Below, in pieces: positions 38,561 through 52,420 of a DNA stretch of 64,000 nt (position 1 is its first letter; each line of letters begins with the position of its first letter). The notes under the pieces were generated by a model that was given only the letters and a program-made list of their open reading frames with translations, ran no database searches and had not been told where the DNA came from. This stretch comes from Mycteria americana (Eukaryota > Chordata > Aves > Ciconiiformes > Ciconiidae), in the NCBI RefSeq assembly GCF_035582795.1, contig NC_134367.1:80769062-80833061 (forward strand), written 5' to 3'. The translations under genes and the position numbers were made by a program.

Positions 38561-39540
38561 TACACAGCAATCCAACATAGTGTTTAAGTGCTACAAGCCA
38601 GAAGGCACCCTCAAAAATACCTGTATAATCTGAGAAGTAGTTCTTCCAATGAAAAATCCTGGCAACCAGATTTTTGATCTGGAAAAGGTGACAGAAACCA
38701 ACTTCAGGCAAGCAGAGGCCAAGCTGTTGTTTCCAGTTTTACAGGACAGAAACTGTGTTGGTTGGTGGCAGTATAAGAACCCCAGTAAACCACCTCTTCA
38801 TTCTAGTTGGCATTGTGTAGCATTGTACTTTGTATAATACAGATTTTATAGCTTTCAATTGCTATGAAATACACAGGCAATAGAGAAAATAAACCTCTGA
38901 TTTAACCATATATTCTGAAGTTCCTTTGTTTTTCATGAGTGAAGGCTTTTCCCTCGGAAAAGGGGAATCACAAACAAGAAGATAAGCATAATACCAAACC
39001 TCAGGATCCCATCATCCTGTAAGTCATGAAAACAGACTGAAAGGAGAACCTGGGGAAATGAATCCCTGCGGTGTGAGTGTAAGGAACTGTAGAAAAATGC
39101 AACCATCTGCACAGAGGACTGTCTCAGACAGATTGTGGAAGCAATGTGCGTCCAGCAGTCTTCCAGCTCATCACCCAGTATGTCTAGAGAGCACTAGTCT
39201 TTGTAGGTTCCCACATCATATTGAATATTTTTGCAGACAGCAGTTACTAGACTGTTGACCACTCATGTTAATATATCTGACATGATAGCTAGCATGCAGA
39301 TAAAGTTCCCCCATCCACAATCTCCTCGGCTGTGAGCTAGAGCAAGCTATAACAAGAAATGAATAAATTGCTTTCCACATTGCTTTCCCTGCTTTCCACA
39401 CCATATAAACTGAAAAGTGCAAGTAAACCTTGTGAAAGCATGGGTAGGCTGCCAGAGACAGAAGCTGCTGAGGGGACATGTCCATGTCTGTCTGTGTGCA
39501 TGCCTGTGTACGTGTATACAGGTGAAGGAAGCAGGATGGA
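38561..39540. other. Intron 1, no exon seen
   Basis: AT-rich intron between the GC-rich islet and the first copy of the dispersed duplication. Frames are short and unrecognised. Confidence 0.45.
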
Positions 39541-39639
39541 TGCTTTGTGACTGCTTCTGCACTGCACAGCTGAGTGTTGTGCAAACACTCCTGAGTTGTA
39601 GGAGACCACATAGCTCAGCATAACTGTGTTACCATGGCA
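39541..39639 (+). repeat. Dispersed duplication, copy A
   Basis: This 99-base segment aligns to 40454-40550 in the same orientation, with nine mismatches and one 2-base gap by my hand alignment. The central part around 'gcaaacactcctgag' and 'aggagaccacatagctcagc' is nearly identical. It is probably the source copy, because it lacks flanking direct repeats. Confidence 0.85.
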
Positions 39640-40441
39640 CAGCGCCCAAGCTGCTATGGCTTTCAGAGCCGTGCAATGCTGAGTAAACATACCCACCTAC
39701 ATCAGCACTAGTGTGGCAGTACAGTTCTCCACCAAGCAGTCCAGGGATGCCATAGATTACTATGCTTGTAATCATCAGATACATTTTTCAGTGTTTTCAA
39801 ATTTCAAAAGACTAAACTGAATAAGCAAGTTGCAGGTAACTAGCAGACATGTGACTTGCCTTCAGATGTTCAGCCCAGAAATGCCTTAGTGAAATCAGTT
39901 TCTATTATCTTGCAAGGTCTGGTCAGGAATAGCTGTGGGACCACAAGAACTGATCTCATGTTGATGAAAGATCAAATTTCATGCCTTGCATTTGCAGTTA
40001 TGAAACAAAAGGTGCTTGCCAGCATCAGCTTTTCTGAGACAACAAGAAAACTCTGAAGGACACTTCCTCCTCACTGGAGAAAGAAAAAAAGAAACAAGGA
40101 TTCATTTCTCATTTCTTGCTCTAACAGAAATGGTGTTTTTACTTTTGCATTCTTACTTTACCATATCAGGATTTTTTCCTGGACTTTGAGAGAAATCTTT
40201 ACTCTGAAAGCATTTGCAAAGTCATTTGTGTTACTGTCATATGTGGCCAGAAGAGTGGACATTAAATCAAACTCAGTTTCAGGATTTGTGGAAGATTTTC
40301 CATTCATAGTTAATCTCTTTGATCAACTTGAATGAATAAAATGATAGGAAGAAATCTTGCATTTGTCTGGGAAATTTTCATTGCTAACTGATTTTTTTTG
40401 GTGCAGAAGGCTTGTTTGACCTCCTTTGATGTCTTTCTTGG

Positions 40442-40570
40442 GGATAGGCATTATGCTTTGGGACTTTCTGTGCTACACAGATGAGTATTGTGCAAACACT
40501 CCTGAGTCGTAGGAGACCACATAGCTCAGCATAACTGTGTCATCATGGCATTAGCCATGGATAGGCATTA
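40442..40570 (+). repeat. Dispersed duplication, copy B, flanked by 12-bp direct repeat
   Basis: Copy B (40454-40550) starts immediately after ggataggcatta (40442-40453). The same 12 bases recur at 40559-40570, eight bases past the copy's end. This looks like a target-site duplication around a 105-base insertion. There is no poly-A tail or known element sequence, so a templated repair insertion is as likely as retroposition. Confidence 0.8.
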
Positions 40571-43500
40571 GCTCATGAAATGATTAAAGGCTTTATACAG
40601 CAGCTACTTGGTAAGACTATATGTGGGGACAAAATTGCATCAGTAGGTCCTATCTGCCTTCACAATAAATGTATTAACCTTGAGTAATTAATCCAGTTCC
40701 TCACTGAGATTCTCTTTAAGTAGCCCAGATTTTGTCACCTTACTGCAATAGCCTTGTTTTTTAACATATTATAGTTAGAGCTATACCTTTTTATCAACAC
40801 ACACTTTTGGGTAGCATATCAAATGGAGTGATGATATGGATTTAATGTGGGAAGGGAGGAATAAAACCTATTTCCCATTTGCACCAGTTCCATTTCATGG
40901 AGAATCTGCTGCAGCTGTGCAACTAGCTAGTCCTCTCCCTAGCCTTTTTATAGCTGATGGTGCCAGGGAATCTGATATATTAGCCTGGGAGGGGTCTGGA
41001 TGAGCTGTTGGTAGAGCTGAAGTGTAGGGAAGGGGCTAGTCTATCAATGCATGTTTGTCTAAATACTGTGTGGGGTATTGGCTCTCAGTTGCTGTTTTGC
41101 ACAGTGCTGCTGCTGACAGAACAGACTGGGCTTTCTCAGGTAGGCTTTCAAGGGGTTGTTTCTCTGTGACTGGCAGCTTATATTTGCTAAGGGAACAGCT
41201 TCTTTTGGTGCTAACATCAATGGGTAGTGCTTGTTACCTAAATAATCAAGGCAATATTTGATATGTTCTGGTTTGAACTAAGGGCTCAGGCTGGAAACAA
41301 AATCTTGTGGAGAGACCATACTTAATGAAGGCTGTTCTTAAGATGGTGGCTCTTCTCAAAGGGACTTTAAAATAATTTTTTGCTTAATAGGAAAGGAGCA
41401 CACCCCCTCCCTCTGCTCTCCAGAGCTGGAAGCAACCTGGGTACTGCAGCTGTGAGTAGGAGTTCCTCCTACTGTTCCTCCCGTACCTCGTATGCCTTCT
41501 GTAGGTGCTGTCTATGATTTGTTGTACAGCACCAGCAAACTGTAATTCAGGAAACAGTTTAACTCATCAGCTCAAGGTGGCAACAGGGAGGGAATTGGGA
41601 GGTCAAAAAAGCATAATGGTGCTATCCTGCAGGAGCCTTGAAAATACAGAATTAAACTCTTTCTTCTCATGATGCCATCCAGTGTCTTTCAGGCCTTTTA
41701 CTGTGCAGTGGTCTCCCGAAGGAGAATGTCAGTTTTGGTGGCCTCAGTCCCTTCTTTGCTGCCATTACTGTACATGCATTGAGTAGCTATTTGAGCATGT
41801 GGCTACAGCCTGAGCCATTCTTGCTTTGTGCGACCTGAAGGGAAGGCCTCCCATGCAGTGAGGTTTCGGAGGGGGGCAGCTCCCTCCACAGAACCATTGC
41901 AGCCACCTCCATGCCCTGTCCTGTTCACATCCAACATCTTCAGGGCAAAGATCTCTGTATATGTGTGACGTAAGACTTTCTCAAGTGCGAGGTTGTGAAC
42001 ACCTGTGAAACTCCTGCAAGTGCTGTTGTGAGGTGGTCTGTGTACCCCTGTGTGGCAGCAGTGGTGTCAAGGATGCCGGTCAGCTGTGTTGGCTGCTCTA
42101 GTTTAACCTGGTGGAGGGAGCTGTTGAAATCCTGCTTGTGGGATGTGGAGAAGACATGTGAATTAGTTGGAAAGAAGAGCTGAGAAACATCCTGTCCTCT
42201 CGGGGACTTCCAAACTAAGTGCCTCTGTCAAGCTGTTTTGGCCTCGAGGCAGCAGCAGCCTGTGGCTATCTGGCAGGAACGACTGAGAATTTCTCCACCT
42301 CTTTGTCCAGAGGAAATTGAAATTCTTCAACCTCGCCTTTTTGGTTTAGATAATCTGAGGATAAAGCTCTACTGCCCATGTAGTCCTCCCTCAGGGGGAA
42401 CGATGGGATGGAGGAGAGGATTTGTTAGGCAGGTAATTGTGTCACTCAATTGGAGCAACCACCAGGAAAATCATATATGGTGGTGAGGTGAAAAAGACCA
42501 TGGAGCTGAACTTTAGGATGGACTTGATGCTAGCTTGCATGCCATAACGTAATCTTGGCACTCAGAGTTTCATGGTTGCTCTCAGAAGACAGAATTTTCC
42601 TGCACTAGTGCTGTATGGGATTCGTTCCACAACTTCATGGTTGGAGGACTAAATGTCACCCCCCCTTTCTGGGGATGGGGGGAAGGGGAGCATGTGAAGA
42701 ATGTTAAAAAGATGTTCCCTAAACCACATAATAGAAACAATGGAAAAAGGAAGAGTTACAGCTCAAGCCATTATATCCCCTGTGTATGTTTCTGTGAGTT
42801 CACTCAAAATTGCTGTGGACACAGTGCCAATATTCTCAGCTTAAGCTACTGCTGTGTATTTAAGTTACATAGTCCTCGTTGAACACCGAGGAGTCCTGTA
42901 TCAGTGAATTTGCAGCAAATCTCCCAAAAGTGAACTCTGGGGAATTCTGCTGAATGCCAGTCCGTCTACACCCCTCAAGCCCCCCACCTTTTATTGTATT
43001 GTTGTGATAAAAGCTGCTGTATATGTACATTAGATAACACGAGGAATATTATTCTGTTATAGCAGTGAATCTTTATTTAAATGGAAGTTGTTGCACAGCT
43101 GCAACGTGGAAGAGTTGGACCTATAGTATTTACAGATGGGATCACAGTGATGGCTTAGTGACATCTGCTATTTATTTTGTCTTCTGTGAGATGCTGCTGT
43201 GTTTAGTGACGATAGGCAGCATTCCTCAGTGATCCTTGATGTGCCTGTATTATTCGGCTAGTAGGCAAACTATTCAGCTACAAGGATGAAACTAAGAATA
43301 ATTAAAACACCCTAGAAGATCCTATATTGAATAGGGATTTTGACCATAGAAAAAATGTACAATGTTCTAAGGTGTCTGAGGATGAAGCATGCACCTTTCC
43401 TGAAAGACAGATGTCTTCAGGAAAGACAAATAACACTTTCCTGTCTGTGCTCATTTTAGGATTGGGAGAATAAACACTACTGAAGGTTGTATTACAAATG

Positions 43501-46500
43501 GGTCCTTGCAAAAGTTCATCAGCCTCTTCAGTTTTCTTGTCTGTTAATAACAGAGGAGATCCACATCCAACTGGCTCCTGAAAGCATGAAGATCTTACCT
43601 GTTTGAGAAGAAAGGCACTATTGTCAGCAGCACTTTACTGACTCCTGTAAACTGGATTGAGTTCAGTAGTTCAGAAAAACGCTAAGATTGTGACCATGGA
43701 GCTTTTCTATTAATAGAACCTCAAAAGGACAAAGCACAGGATAAAGTAGTAAATTGTTTCTTAGTCTTCTAGGCTGCTAGGAAAATTCCTGAAACTGAGT
43801 ATTTTCAGCACAAATTCTATCATCACCTGCACTAAAACACACCAACTGAAATGCCATAATTTAAGTAATTTACAGCTTCCCTGGGTAGGCTTACAGTTCA
43901 TAAAAATCCCAGGTGATGCCTTGCTTTTAGCAATAGCAAGTTGCAAAATAAAGGCAAAGAGGATTTTCATATGAGTTATTAGAAGAGCAACCAAAAGTAG
44001 ATGGGGATGCCTGTCCGTGCTGAATCTACAGTTCAGAGAAGGTTTAAATCTTGAAATGAAATGATGCATAATTCATTGTGTTCAGGTCTGGTTTTCCACA
44101 GGTGCAGTGTGCGTTGCTAATGCTTTTCCCTATTAAGCATAACAAGTAGCCATTGGTTGGGCAAAATAATCTTGGACACTGATCTCACCTGGAAACTTTC
44201 AACTCCTGATCCTGGAAAGAAATATCCTTGAGTTACCAGTCCTGAAAAATGAATGTTTATTTATCTTTTGTTTATCCCAATGAATGTGTCCCATGAACAT
44301 ACTGATACATCTAGCTAATGATTTACACTCTATCGAGTCAAATGAGTTTAAAACACAAGCTGCAAATCTCTCTAACTGTATCTGGTAGGAAGTTATATTC
44401 CAATTGAGACGATAACACAGTGTAGGGAAGGTTGTCAACTTACTAGAGTAAAATGCTCAGATCTAGAGTGTTATTTTCAGTAATCCTGATCTAAATTATG
44501 TAACTTGCAACAAAAAGTAATAGCTGCATATACTGATGTAGTTTACGATGGCTTGGTGCAGAGTCCAAAACCCAGAATTAACAGAAAAAATGAAATTAAT
44601 CAGTTATTTGGAAAAATATTTTCCAAGTGTATTAAATTATTTCACTTGACAAATAGCCAAAAAGATCACTGACATTTAGATAGAGATGGGTGTTCTGAGT
44701 CTAAAAGGTAGCTGTAGTGTATAAGGCTCTTCTCTACACAGGATAACACAGATGGACTATTCCACTTCGTGGTTGTGTTTTTGCCGATGGCACACTGACA
44801 GTTTTGGAAAAACTGTGATTTGCACCCGTCAGTCACAGACATACCTGGTACTCCAGTTCCCTGGTCCTCTGAGCCACAATAAAAGACTGTAGAAATTTTT
44901 GCTCAGTCAGTTACTGTTAGCATGTGAATTCATCACTGTAGCTTTATTCACACAAAAGCAGTTAAGAGTCTCCTCTCTGTGCCAGAATGAAGAATCATTG
45001 CAGACATGCTTGCTTGGGTTTTCATAATGAATGCTTATCACCCTTAAATGTAGAAAGAAAGTTCCAAGGAGCCAGAGGTCAGAAAAATCAAAATCAACTA
45101 CTTCCAGAAGCCCGTATTTTGTCTGTGTGCGTTCTCTTAAGATACAGCTGGGCTGACAAAGGGTGGCCTGGTCTTCCTGGAAATAGTTGACATTTTTGTA
45201 CTTATTTCAGTATTAACTTGAAGTTTTTAATCAAGCTCCGGGTGTTACTTGCAGCTATGATTCAAATATAGATGAATTTTACCACTCCTGCCTAATGGAA
45301 ATAAAGTTACTTCCTACTTTCTAACTACCCGTTTGAAGAAAGACACTGATAATTAATTCAGTTTACTGAAATCACTCTCTGGGTAAAACAATACCTTCCC
45401 TCCCTGCTCCCATAGTAAACAATCTGTCCTTTACTTGAACTGAACAACAGCATACCTAAGTCACCAAAATAATCTAATTTTTCTATAAATCTGTCTTTGT
45501 ATGCTTTTCTTGTGTGTAATGTAAGAATCAAAGGATGAGTAGTAGCAAAGCAAATTTCCCATGCGCTTCCTTGACAATGTGACCTTGACTCAGATACCCT
45601 TTAACTGAAATAGTTCAATCCCCTAATCTTTCCAGGCTCAGGATTTTTTTGTGAGGTACTCAAAAAGGTGACTGTAGCAGGGCATATGGTTTGTATATAG
45701 ATATAAAAAAAACCAAACACCAACAAACTTCTGATTTCACATGTAAGCTAATTCTGAAGAGGTAGAGAAGTATGCAGACATATGCATAAACAGACCGAAG
45801 TATCAAAATTCCCTGTTTAAACGAAACCACCAAAACAGTCTTCCCAACTTGTGAAAGCATTGAGTTCACTGCTACAAAAGCAAACAAAAACATCTGGATG
45901 TGACAGGTGTTGCAGTGTGGATCACTCTGAAGCACTGGAGCTAATTTGTGGATGTTTGGAAACAGGTACAGCTTTGGTAGTTTTCTTCTAATGAATGGTG
46001 TCACTGTTGATGTGGAGACTCAAGAAACAGTATTTCTGTTCACCCTCTTCACGTTTAGTGCTCAGATGACAGTAGGAGGTATAGCACTACTTGGTTTTGA
46101 TTAAAATACATAGTTTTGTCATATAAGATCATACAGCTGGGGCTGACAAAATCAATTCATGTCCTCGTAAGTGTTGCTGTTTTTCTGGCTGGCATGAGGT
46201 TAGGGATCTGAAATCTGCTTCAGAGGCTGCTGTCTTACACCCAGACTTGTTCCTTTTGCTACCCCAGGGAAATCTATGGAAATGGTGTAAGTGGCTGGGT
46301 GGGAGCAAGTGGGCAGGATATTCTTACCTTGGGAAAAGATGAAATACTGATTAGTTGTGAAAATGTTGCATTGAGAAAAAGGCAGTCATCTAGTAACTGT
46401 AAGTACTAACATCCAGCATAGAGCTTGAATTTTGCATTTTTTTTCTTCAGTACTGCTTGCTGAAGAAGAGGATCTGAATCTGTCTGACTACAGTACTATG

Positions 46501-47884
46501 AAAAGTCTTCAAATGACTGTATTTTCATAGCTCAGAGTGAAAGGGGGAATGAAGGCTTATTCTGCATATTTCCAATATTTCCGAATTGTCAACTTAGTTG
46601 GCAGCATATACCACCTCTGAGAGAAAACATCTGTGGTTGGAGTCAGTAGACCTTTAACTTAATTGGAAAACACTTTCTCAAACTTGGGATTCCCGGCCTA
46701 GACTCTAGGAAAGAAACCTCTTTCCCACAACGAACTGCATAGTTGACATATTTTGGTTTGGACACTGATTCTCAAGAGTGGGAAGATGAGTTCATGCTAT
46801 TACTGGGTTAATTATTTATAAAACCAGTTTCAGTATACACATTTTAAAAAAGCACACTTTCGCATTCAGAAAAATGTTAGGCTATTAGGGAAGGAAGTAT
46901 TAAGTATGTACATATTCATAGATGGGTCACTCCTGTTCTCATTCATACTAATGAGTATGTAAATCCATCTGATAAATTACCTTTCTTTTTAAAAGCTGAA
47001 TCTTGTTTGTGTTTTGAATTTTTCTAACTTCGCTTCAAGTTATTGGATCTTTGCCTTTGCTGGAAGTTAAGGCAGACCCCTTGAATGAGAAAGGTATTTT
47101 GCTTGTTTAATACTTCCTGTAAAGTTAGTTTGCATTTCAAATATTTTCAGAATAGATACGTTCTGCTTTCTAATATGTAAGTCATCAATGACTTGTCCTA
47201 TGGAAGGAAATGAGATTGCTGCTGTTAATGACATTGACAGAGTTCAATACCTCCCACAAATATTTGAGCAAGGAAACAGCTGAGGTTGATGGATAATCTT
47301 CATAGAAATAGAGTTCTAACTTTAAGCAGAAACGGGTTTTGGAGCCATAACAATTTTTTCATGCTGGAAGTTGTTGGGTTCTCTCATAGGTGTCCCTATT
47401 GCTTAATGCTGGAGTGAGTTCTTCTAATTATCACATATTTGCTGATATAGCAAATTAGTGTTCACATCTGAGTCATGGGCAATGGAAATTATAATTTCAA
47501 TGGAACATCAAGTTGGCACTTGCCTGTTAACGTGTTTATTTTCCATGTTTCTCTTTTGTTCTAGACCAGTACTCATTACTGTTCATGTTCCACAACTTAA
47601 TTTACCAGTTACCACAAAGCCTGTAAAATCCAAAGTAGGCGCTGATCTATTCGGTATGATAAATTAGTTAAAATCACAGCAAATTGTGAATTGCTACAAT
47701 TTATATAGACAAGGGTCTGAATCAAAATCTTGGATCTAAACCACGCCAAGCTTGAGGAGGATTTGGATTCAGATCTAAACTCTGTGGTTTGGGTTTTTCT
47801 TTAATCACATGGTGTTACAAACATCTATTTCATGTGTCTAAACTGTCCCAGCTGTGCAGAGTATTTCCTTGAACATATTGGACT
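40571..47884. other. Intron 1, no exon seen
   Basis: AT-rich intron with slightly GC-richer patches near 41.4-42.5 kb. No known motif, RNA gene or transposon recognised. Frames are at most 114 codons. Confidence 0.45.
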
Positions 47885-47945
47885 TATTTTTACACAGATG
47901 TAAATCAGGACTAACTTTGCTAAAGTCAGTGCAACTGGTGCCAGT
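47885..47945. repeat. Ancient sauropsid repeat fragment
   Basis: Reads 'atttttacacagatgtaaatcagg', then 'actaactttgctaaagtcagtgcaact', a decayed version of the 'acaccagtgtaaatcaggagtaactccattgaagtcaatgg' theme. Confidence 0.5.
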
Positions 47946-50900
47946 AGATGATGTGTGAGGAAAGGTCTGTGCTTTCTATGCAATGTCTCTCTATGCTAAT
48001 AACATAGAAATGACATGTATTCTTTGCATCAGCTTTGGGAAAAGTCTGTCTGCAAGTCTTTGCATGTGCATGAACATCATGCAGATATGCTAGCAAACAC
48101 AAAATATGAAGGAGTTGGAATGGCAGCTCTCTACAATGGCCATTTGAGACCTTTCTTTTGAGGTAGGCCTCAGTGCCATTGATGTATCCTCCTTGCTGTC
48201 TTCCCCCCACCTCACTGGTTTCTTCCAGGCTCTGCTGCCACCAATGCCTTCTCCTCACACTTTCTATAGCCATGTCCTACTGCACCCTGTCAGGGCACTG
48301 GGTTTGCCATTGTGCTGTTTGCCTCTCACCTTTAAGGCTATCACTCATCAGCAATTAGGAACCAGCATTATACAAGTATTTGAGGTAAAGGGAATATTAG
48401 AGCTGGATCAAGTTTTGATTTCTACTCCAGCTTTCCCTACTGAATTCCATAAAGGTTTCAACCGAACTTGAGCTGTAAAGAAACCCAACCTTTTCTTTAG
48501 GTTGGACAGAGCTTGCAAAAGTCCTCAGTTTTGTGTCTGTCATTCCTCCTCCCTCCATCTTCATTATTCTTGCATGCATATCCAGTTCTGGATTAAACTG
48601 TGGCTGTTCTTGTGGTATTTCTTGTCCTGGCCAGAAGCAGGAACTCCTGGAAGCATTACTGCAAAATCCTTCTGTTGAGTGTTCGTGTGTAGTTTTCCAG
48701 GCTTGCTGAATCTAATCTTTGTGTGTTTTCAGATTCACACTGGATGAAAATAAATTACCATTCATTTACTTGTGTCTTTATTTGGATGCAATTGCTATTT
48801 TTCTGTTTCATCAAAGGAGGGGGCTTGACTTATCTGTCTAAGTGAAAGTGGTGTGACTTGCACCATATTATGCCAGCAAGGAGGAACTACCTTACAGATT
48901 TTTATTTTCCAAAGATGGTATGTGGTCTCTGCACAACTGCAATTCCCCTGGACGAAGATGGTTGGAATTCTCATTGAGGGTTGTTCATTCTTACCTCTTC
49001 TAGTCAAGAACAATATAAACCAGGGTGAATCAAGGGTAAGATCTGTGCAGTTACCAGTTCAGTAATACTTAGCATCAAAATGTAATCCACTAAGGGAGCA
49101 AGACAGAAAACAGTGAGGCTCATGAAACATCATGTTGTATACTCTATCAGATAGAAGAAACTGGTACTTCAGATAGCTCTGGGCCAGTAATAAAACACAG
49201 TGCATGAAGATGATTAGATCTACAAGCCCATCTTCAGCAAAGTATTGGGTCTTGGCTAAGGAACATACAAATCCTGACATCTCCTTTTAAGTTGCCATTC
49301 AAGTTTGTAACTTTGAAGCAGGCAAGGATGAGCAATCATAGACTGCCTCCCCTTGAGAACAGCAGTATTTCAAAGCTTGCAGACAGTGTGAATCCTTTAA
49401 GGAACAGCGGGGATCTTCTTTTCGTGTATGTAAAATACATGACTAGTTAAAGCCTTTTGAGAACATAGGCAAATTTTGTAGCAGTTATCAGTTGTTCTTT
49501 CAATCTCTTCAGAGCAGCTTAAACAGATATAGAAAAAGCAAGTCTGTTTTGGCTCTAGTTTTTGTGATATCCATGATACATCGTATACTATTCATCAGAG
49601 GTGGATCATATTCAAACTGGTATCTGTTCATGCTGTGCCAGAACACAACTTTATTTAAAAAGTGTTCAGCGTAGATATTACACATGATCAAAAGGAGACC
49701 AGAACTGGGGAAAACTCAAAGGTAAAAGGCAACCTACAGGGTGACTGGGGAAACTCATACAACCCTAAAACTTTAAAGCTAGGCACTTTTATAGTGGTTA
49801 GATAACAGTATGTATTCTCTCACACCGATAACTAAGGCAATCCAAGTTAGGACTTAAAGGTTTAAATTAGAAGACTGTTCATTGCTGAGAACCATGTTAT
49901 CACTCACTTTCTCTACTGGAATTTTATGTATGCTTAACAGTAGATAACTCCTGGAATCTATCTCCTTTCTATTGGCGGCACCAGGTCACCTGCTCCTTTA
50001 TCTGGAGTTCAAGATTCAGCTTAAAACCTCACATTTGTCTGTACTATTTCTGCAGGGATTGTTAGATATAGTCTTAAAATTCAATGGTTAAAATTATTCA
50101 TAGCATTCTTCTCTATTTTAAATAGTTCTCTGTCACTTCCAGAGTTTAAGTTTTAATATTTTCTGGGTATGACTTTACTATAGCCACAGAACAAGATCTT
50201 AATTGGATTCTTGTGCAGGGTTATGTCAGCCTTGCTGAAAGAGCTTGAAGTATCTCTCGAAGGACAAGATTTTTAGGCTTAGAAATAGAAGAAGAAAGAA
50301 GAATGTTTGGTAACAGGCAGCAACACTTTATGAAGCTGTGTATGCAATACAGCTACCACTGGAAAAATAGTGCATGTCTATTGTTTCTTTGGGTGTTCTG
50401 TACACGTGAAAACATGATATTTTGTTTAATTTCCATCTGTACAAGGTTGTTATGTTTTTAAGCTCAGGAGAAAGGAATCATATGATAAATGGAGCTTGCT
50501 ATGCCTCTTTGTATTTGCCTTTTCTCAAAGGTTAGGACTGGAACATTCTTGCAAGAAGCAAAGCTTTGACTGGACTTTCTTAAGCAGTAAGAGTGAGCTG
50601 TTCTTTATCGTATTAATTTCAGTTGACTCATGTCATTTCACCTCCCAAAACCAATGGTGGTTGGTTAAGATTATATCCAAACCAGTCATAAGTTACCAAT
50701 GAATCAGTAACAGAATATTTTGGGCTGGTATATAAAAACATCTCTTGCTCCATATTTAGTTAGCTTGGATCCTCTTGTGGTTCAACAATATTTTACAGAA
50801 ACAAAACATTCTCAACTTCAAGCAGAGGCCAGTTTTCTTAATAAAACTTTTAGTGCAAGGAGGGCAAAGAGTTTAGCCAATTTACAGCTGCATTCCTCTT

Positions 50901-51604
50901 AGAGCAGCTAGCGGACATACATCTTGCATACTCTATGTTCAAGGTTTTCCACTGTCATTTATTTTGATTATCTGATAGATGTTGTGATATTAAAAGCATG
51001 GTATGCAGAAGATAAATCATATCAACTCCTTGTTGGGCTAAACTTCTCTTCCAACCGCTAAACCGCTTTTCCAACTGGGAGAAGAAAAAATTGAAGTATT
51101 TGGGTATGGAAACCATGCTAAGGGACATACCCTTCTTGACTGGAGCATTTGCTATTTTTCTCAGGTAAACTTGTAATTTGGTTGAAATATTGCCGTTGAG
51201 AAGCACTATGGTACAGCTTTTAGACATATTAGTGGTAAGCAACAATGTTCAGAGAAACCTTGAAAAATATACCTCTGCCTTAACAGTAAGTTTGCTATAG
51301 AAACTTTAATGTATCACACCTATTTTGTGTTTTGATGGGTATGTTAACAATGCTGTCATTGTTTCTACATGTCTGACAGCTACACCAAAGAAGTATCTGA
51401 AAACTGAGGTGTTCCTAAAGCTAAAAACCCCATAACTAAATAAAACACTATGCCAGGCTGTCATAGAAAATCCAAGTAATCCATGCTCAGCAATAAATAA
51501 GCCCAAGAGAACTAAAGTGAAAGTCAAATCTGTGGCCTCATTCAGAGCCTGATCTTGTGGCTTTGGCACTTACTTAACATTTTGCTCTTATATTGCATTT
51601 TTCA
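47946..51604. other. Intron 1, no exon seen
   Basis: AT-rich intron; nothing supported beyond short chance frames (up to 115 codons). Confidence 0.45.
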
Positions 51605-51780
51605 TTCATGGCTTATGAAATGCTTTAGAAAGACAAGTAATAATAGTCTGATTTTTTGGGTGAGGACTAAAGAAGCACCAAGACATAAAATGGCTTGTCT
51701 GTGATTTAGGCAGTTCATTGTAGGTAGAAAGGGCAGATTCCTGACTCCACATATTGCCTTGATTTTTAGGTAGACCTGGT
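51605..51780 (-). repeat. MIR/CORE-SINE remnant, - orientation
   Basis: On the plus strand it follows the reverse of MIR: 'ttttgggtgaggactaaagaagcacc' for 'cagatgaggaaactgaggcac', then 'aaaatggcttgtctgtgatttaggcag' for 'aagtgacttgcccaaggtcacacag'. 'gggcagattcctgactcc' stands for 'ggcagagctgggattcgaaccc'. It is old and diverged. Confidence 0.65.
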
Positions 51781-52227
51781 TCTTTTAAGGAAGGAACATT
51801 GCATGTATACACCTCTTACAAACTGTGTTATTGCTCTCCTCTATGCCTCTAGGCTCAGAAGCGGAGAACTGTGTGAGACATTGAATTCAGGACTTGCCCT
51901 GAAAGAGCTAAAAACCCAATCAGTACCACACTGTTTTTTCAAAACTTGAGAGAATTGATGGCATGCAGAGCCAAAACAGCTCAGCCCATGCTTTTCCCTT
52001 GGAACATCGTCCTAGATCCCGTTAAAAATGACCTTCAGCAAAGATTTTTTAAATGGAAACAAAGAAGGCCATAATTTAGTTTATAAAACATTCTCAAATG
52101 TTTTTAACAAGAAAATCCACATGCCAGTTTTGAAGGATTCATACAGTTTCTCTTGCTGTGTCCTTACTTTGTTAATGAGCCGGGCCTTTTTCAGCCATGA
52201 CTAAATCTTTTTGTAGGAAAGAACATT

Positions 52228-52420
52228 TGGAAGGATGACGCATGTGGTTAAAAAACAGGAATGAGTTTCTGGAGTCTTGGGTTTAATTCCCAGCATTGCC
52301 ACAGACTTCCTCTGTGACTTTGGACAAGCCACCACATCTCTGTGACTAAATTCACTGGCTGTAAACTGATGCTAGTGGAATTTCTCTTCTTCAGAGGCAA
52401 TTTGTGAGGAGAACGTATAT
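52228..52420 (+). repeat. MIR/CORE-SINE remnant, + orientation
   Basis: The word order matches MIR well: 'gtcttgggtttaattcccagc' (tRNA-like B-box region), 'attgccacagacttcctctgtgactttgg', 'acaagccaccacatctctgtg' and 'ctgtaaactgatgctagtgg', then 'tttgtgagga' near the 3' end. Confidence 0.7.

Noticed and set aside
38112..38711. 199-codon minus-strand frame in the GC-rich islet
   Set aside because: No domain or start context; the opposite strand is equally open, pointing to composition.
52268..52300. tRNA-like B-box 'gggtttaattccc'
   Set aside because: It is the tRNA-derived head of a SINE; no cloverleaf, acceptor stem or A-box pairing is present.
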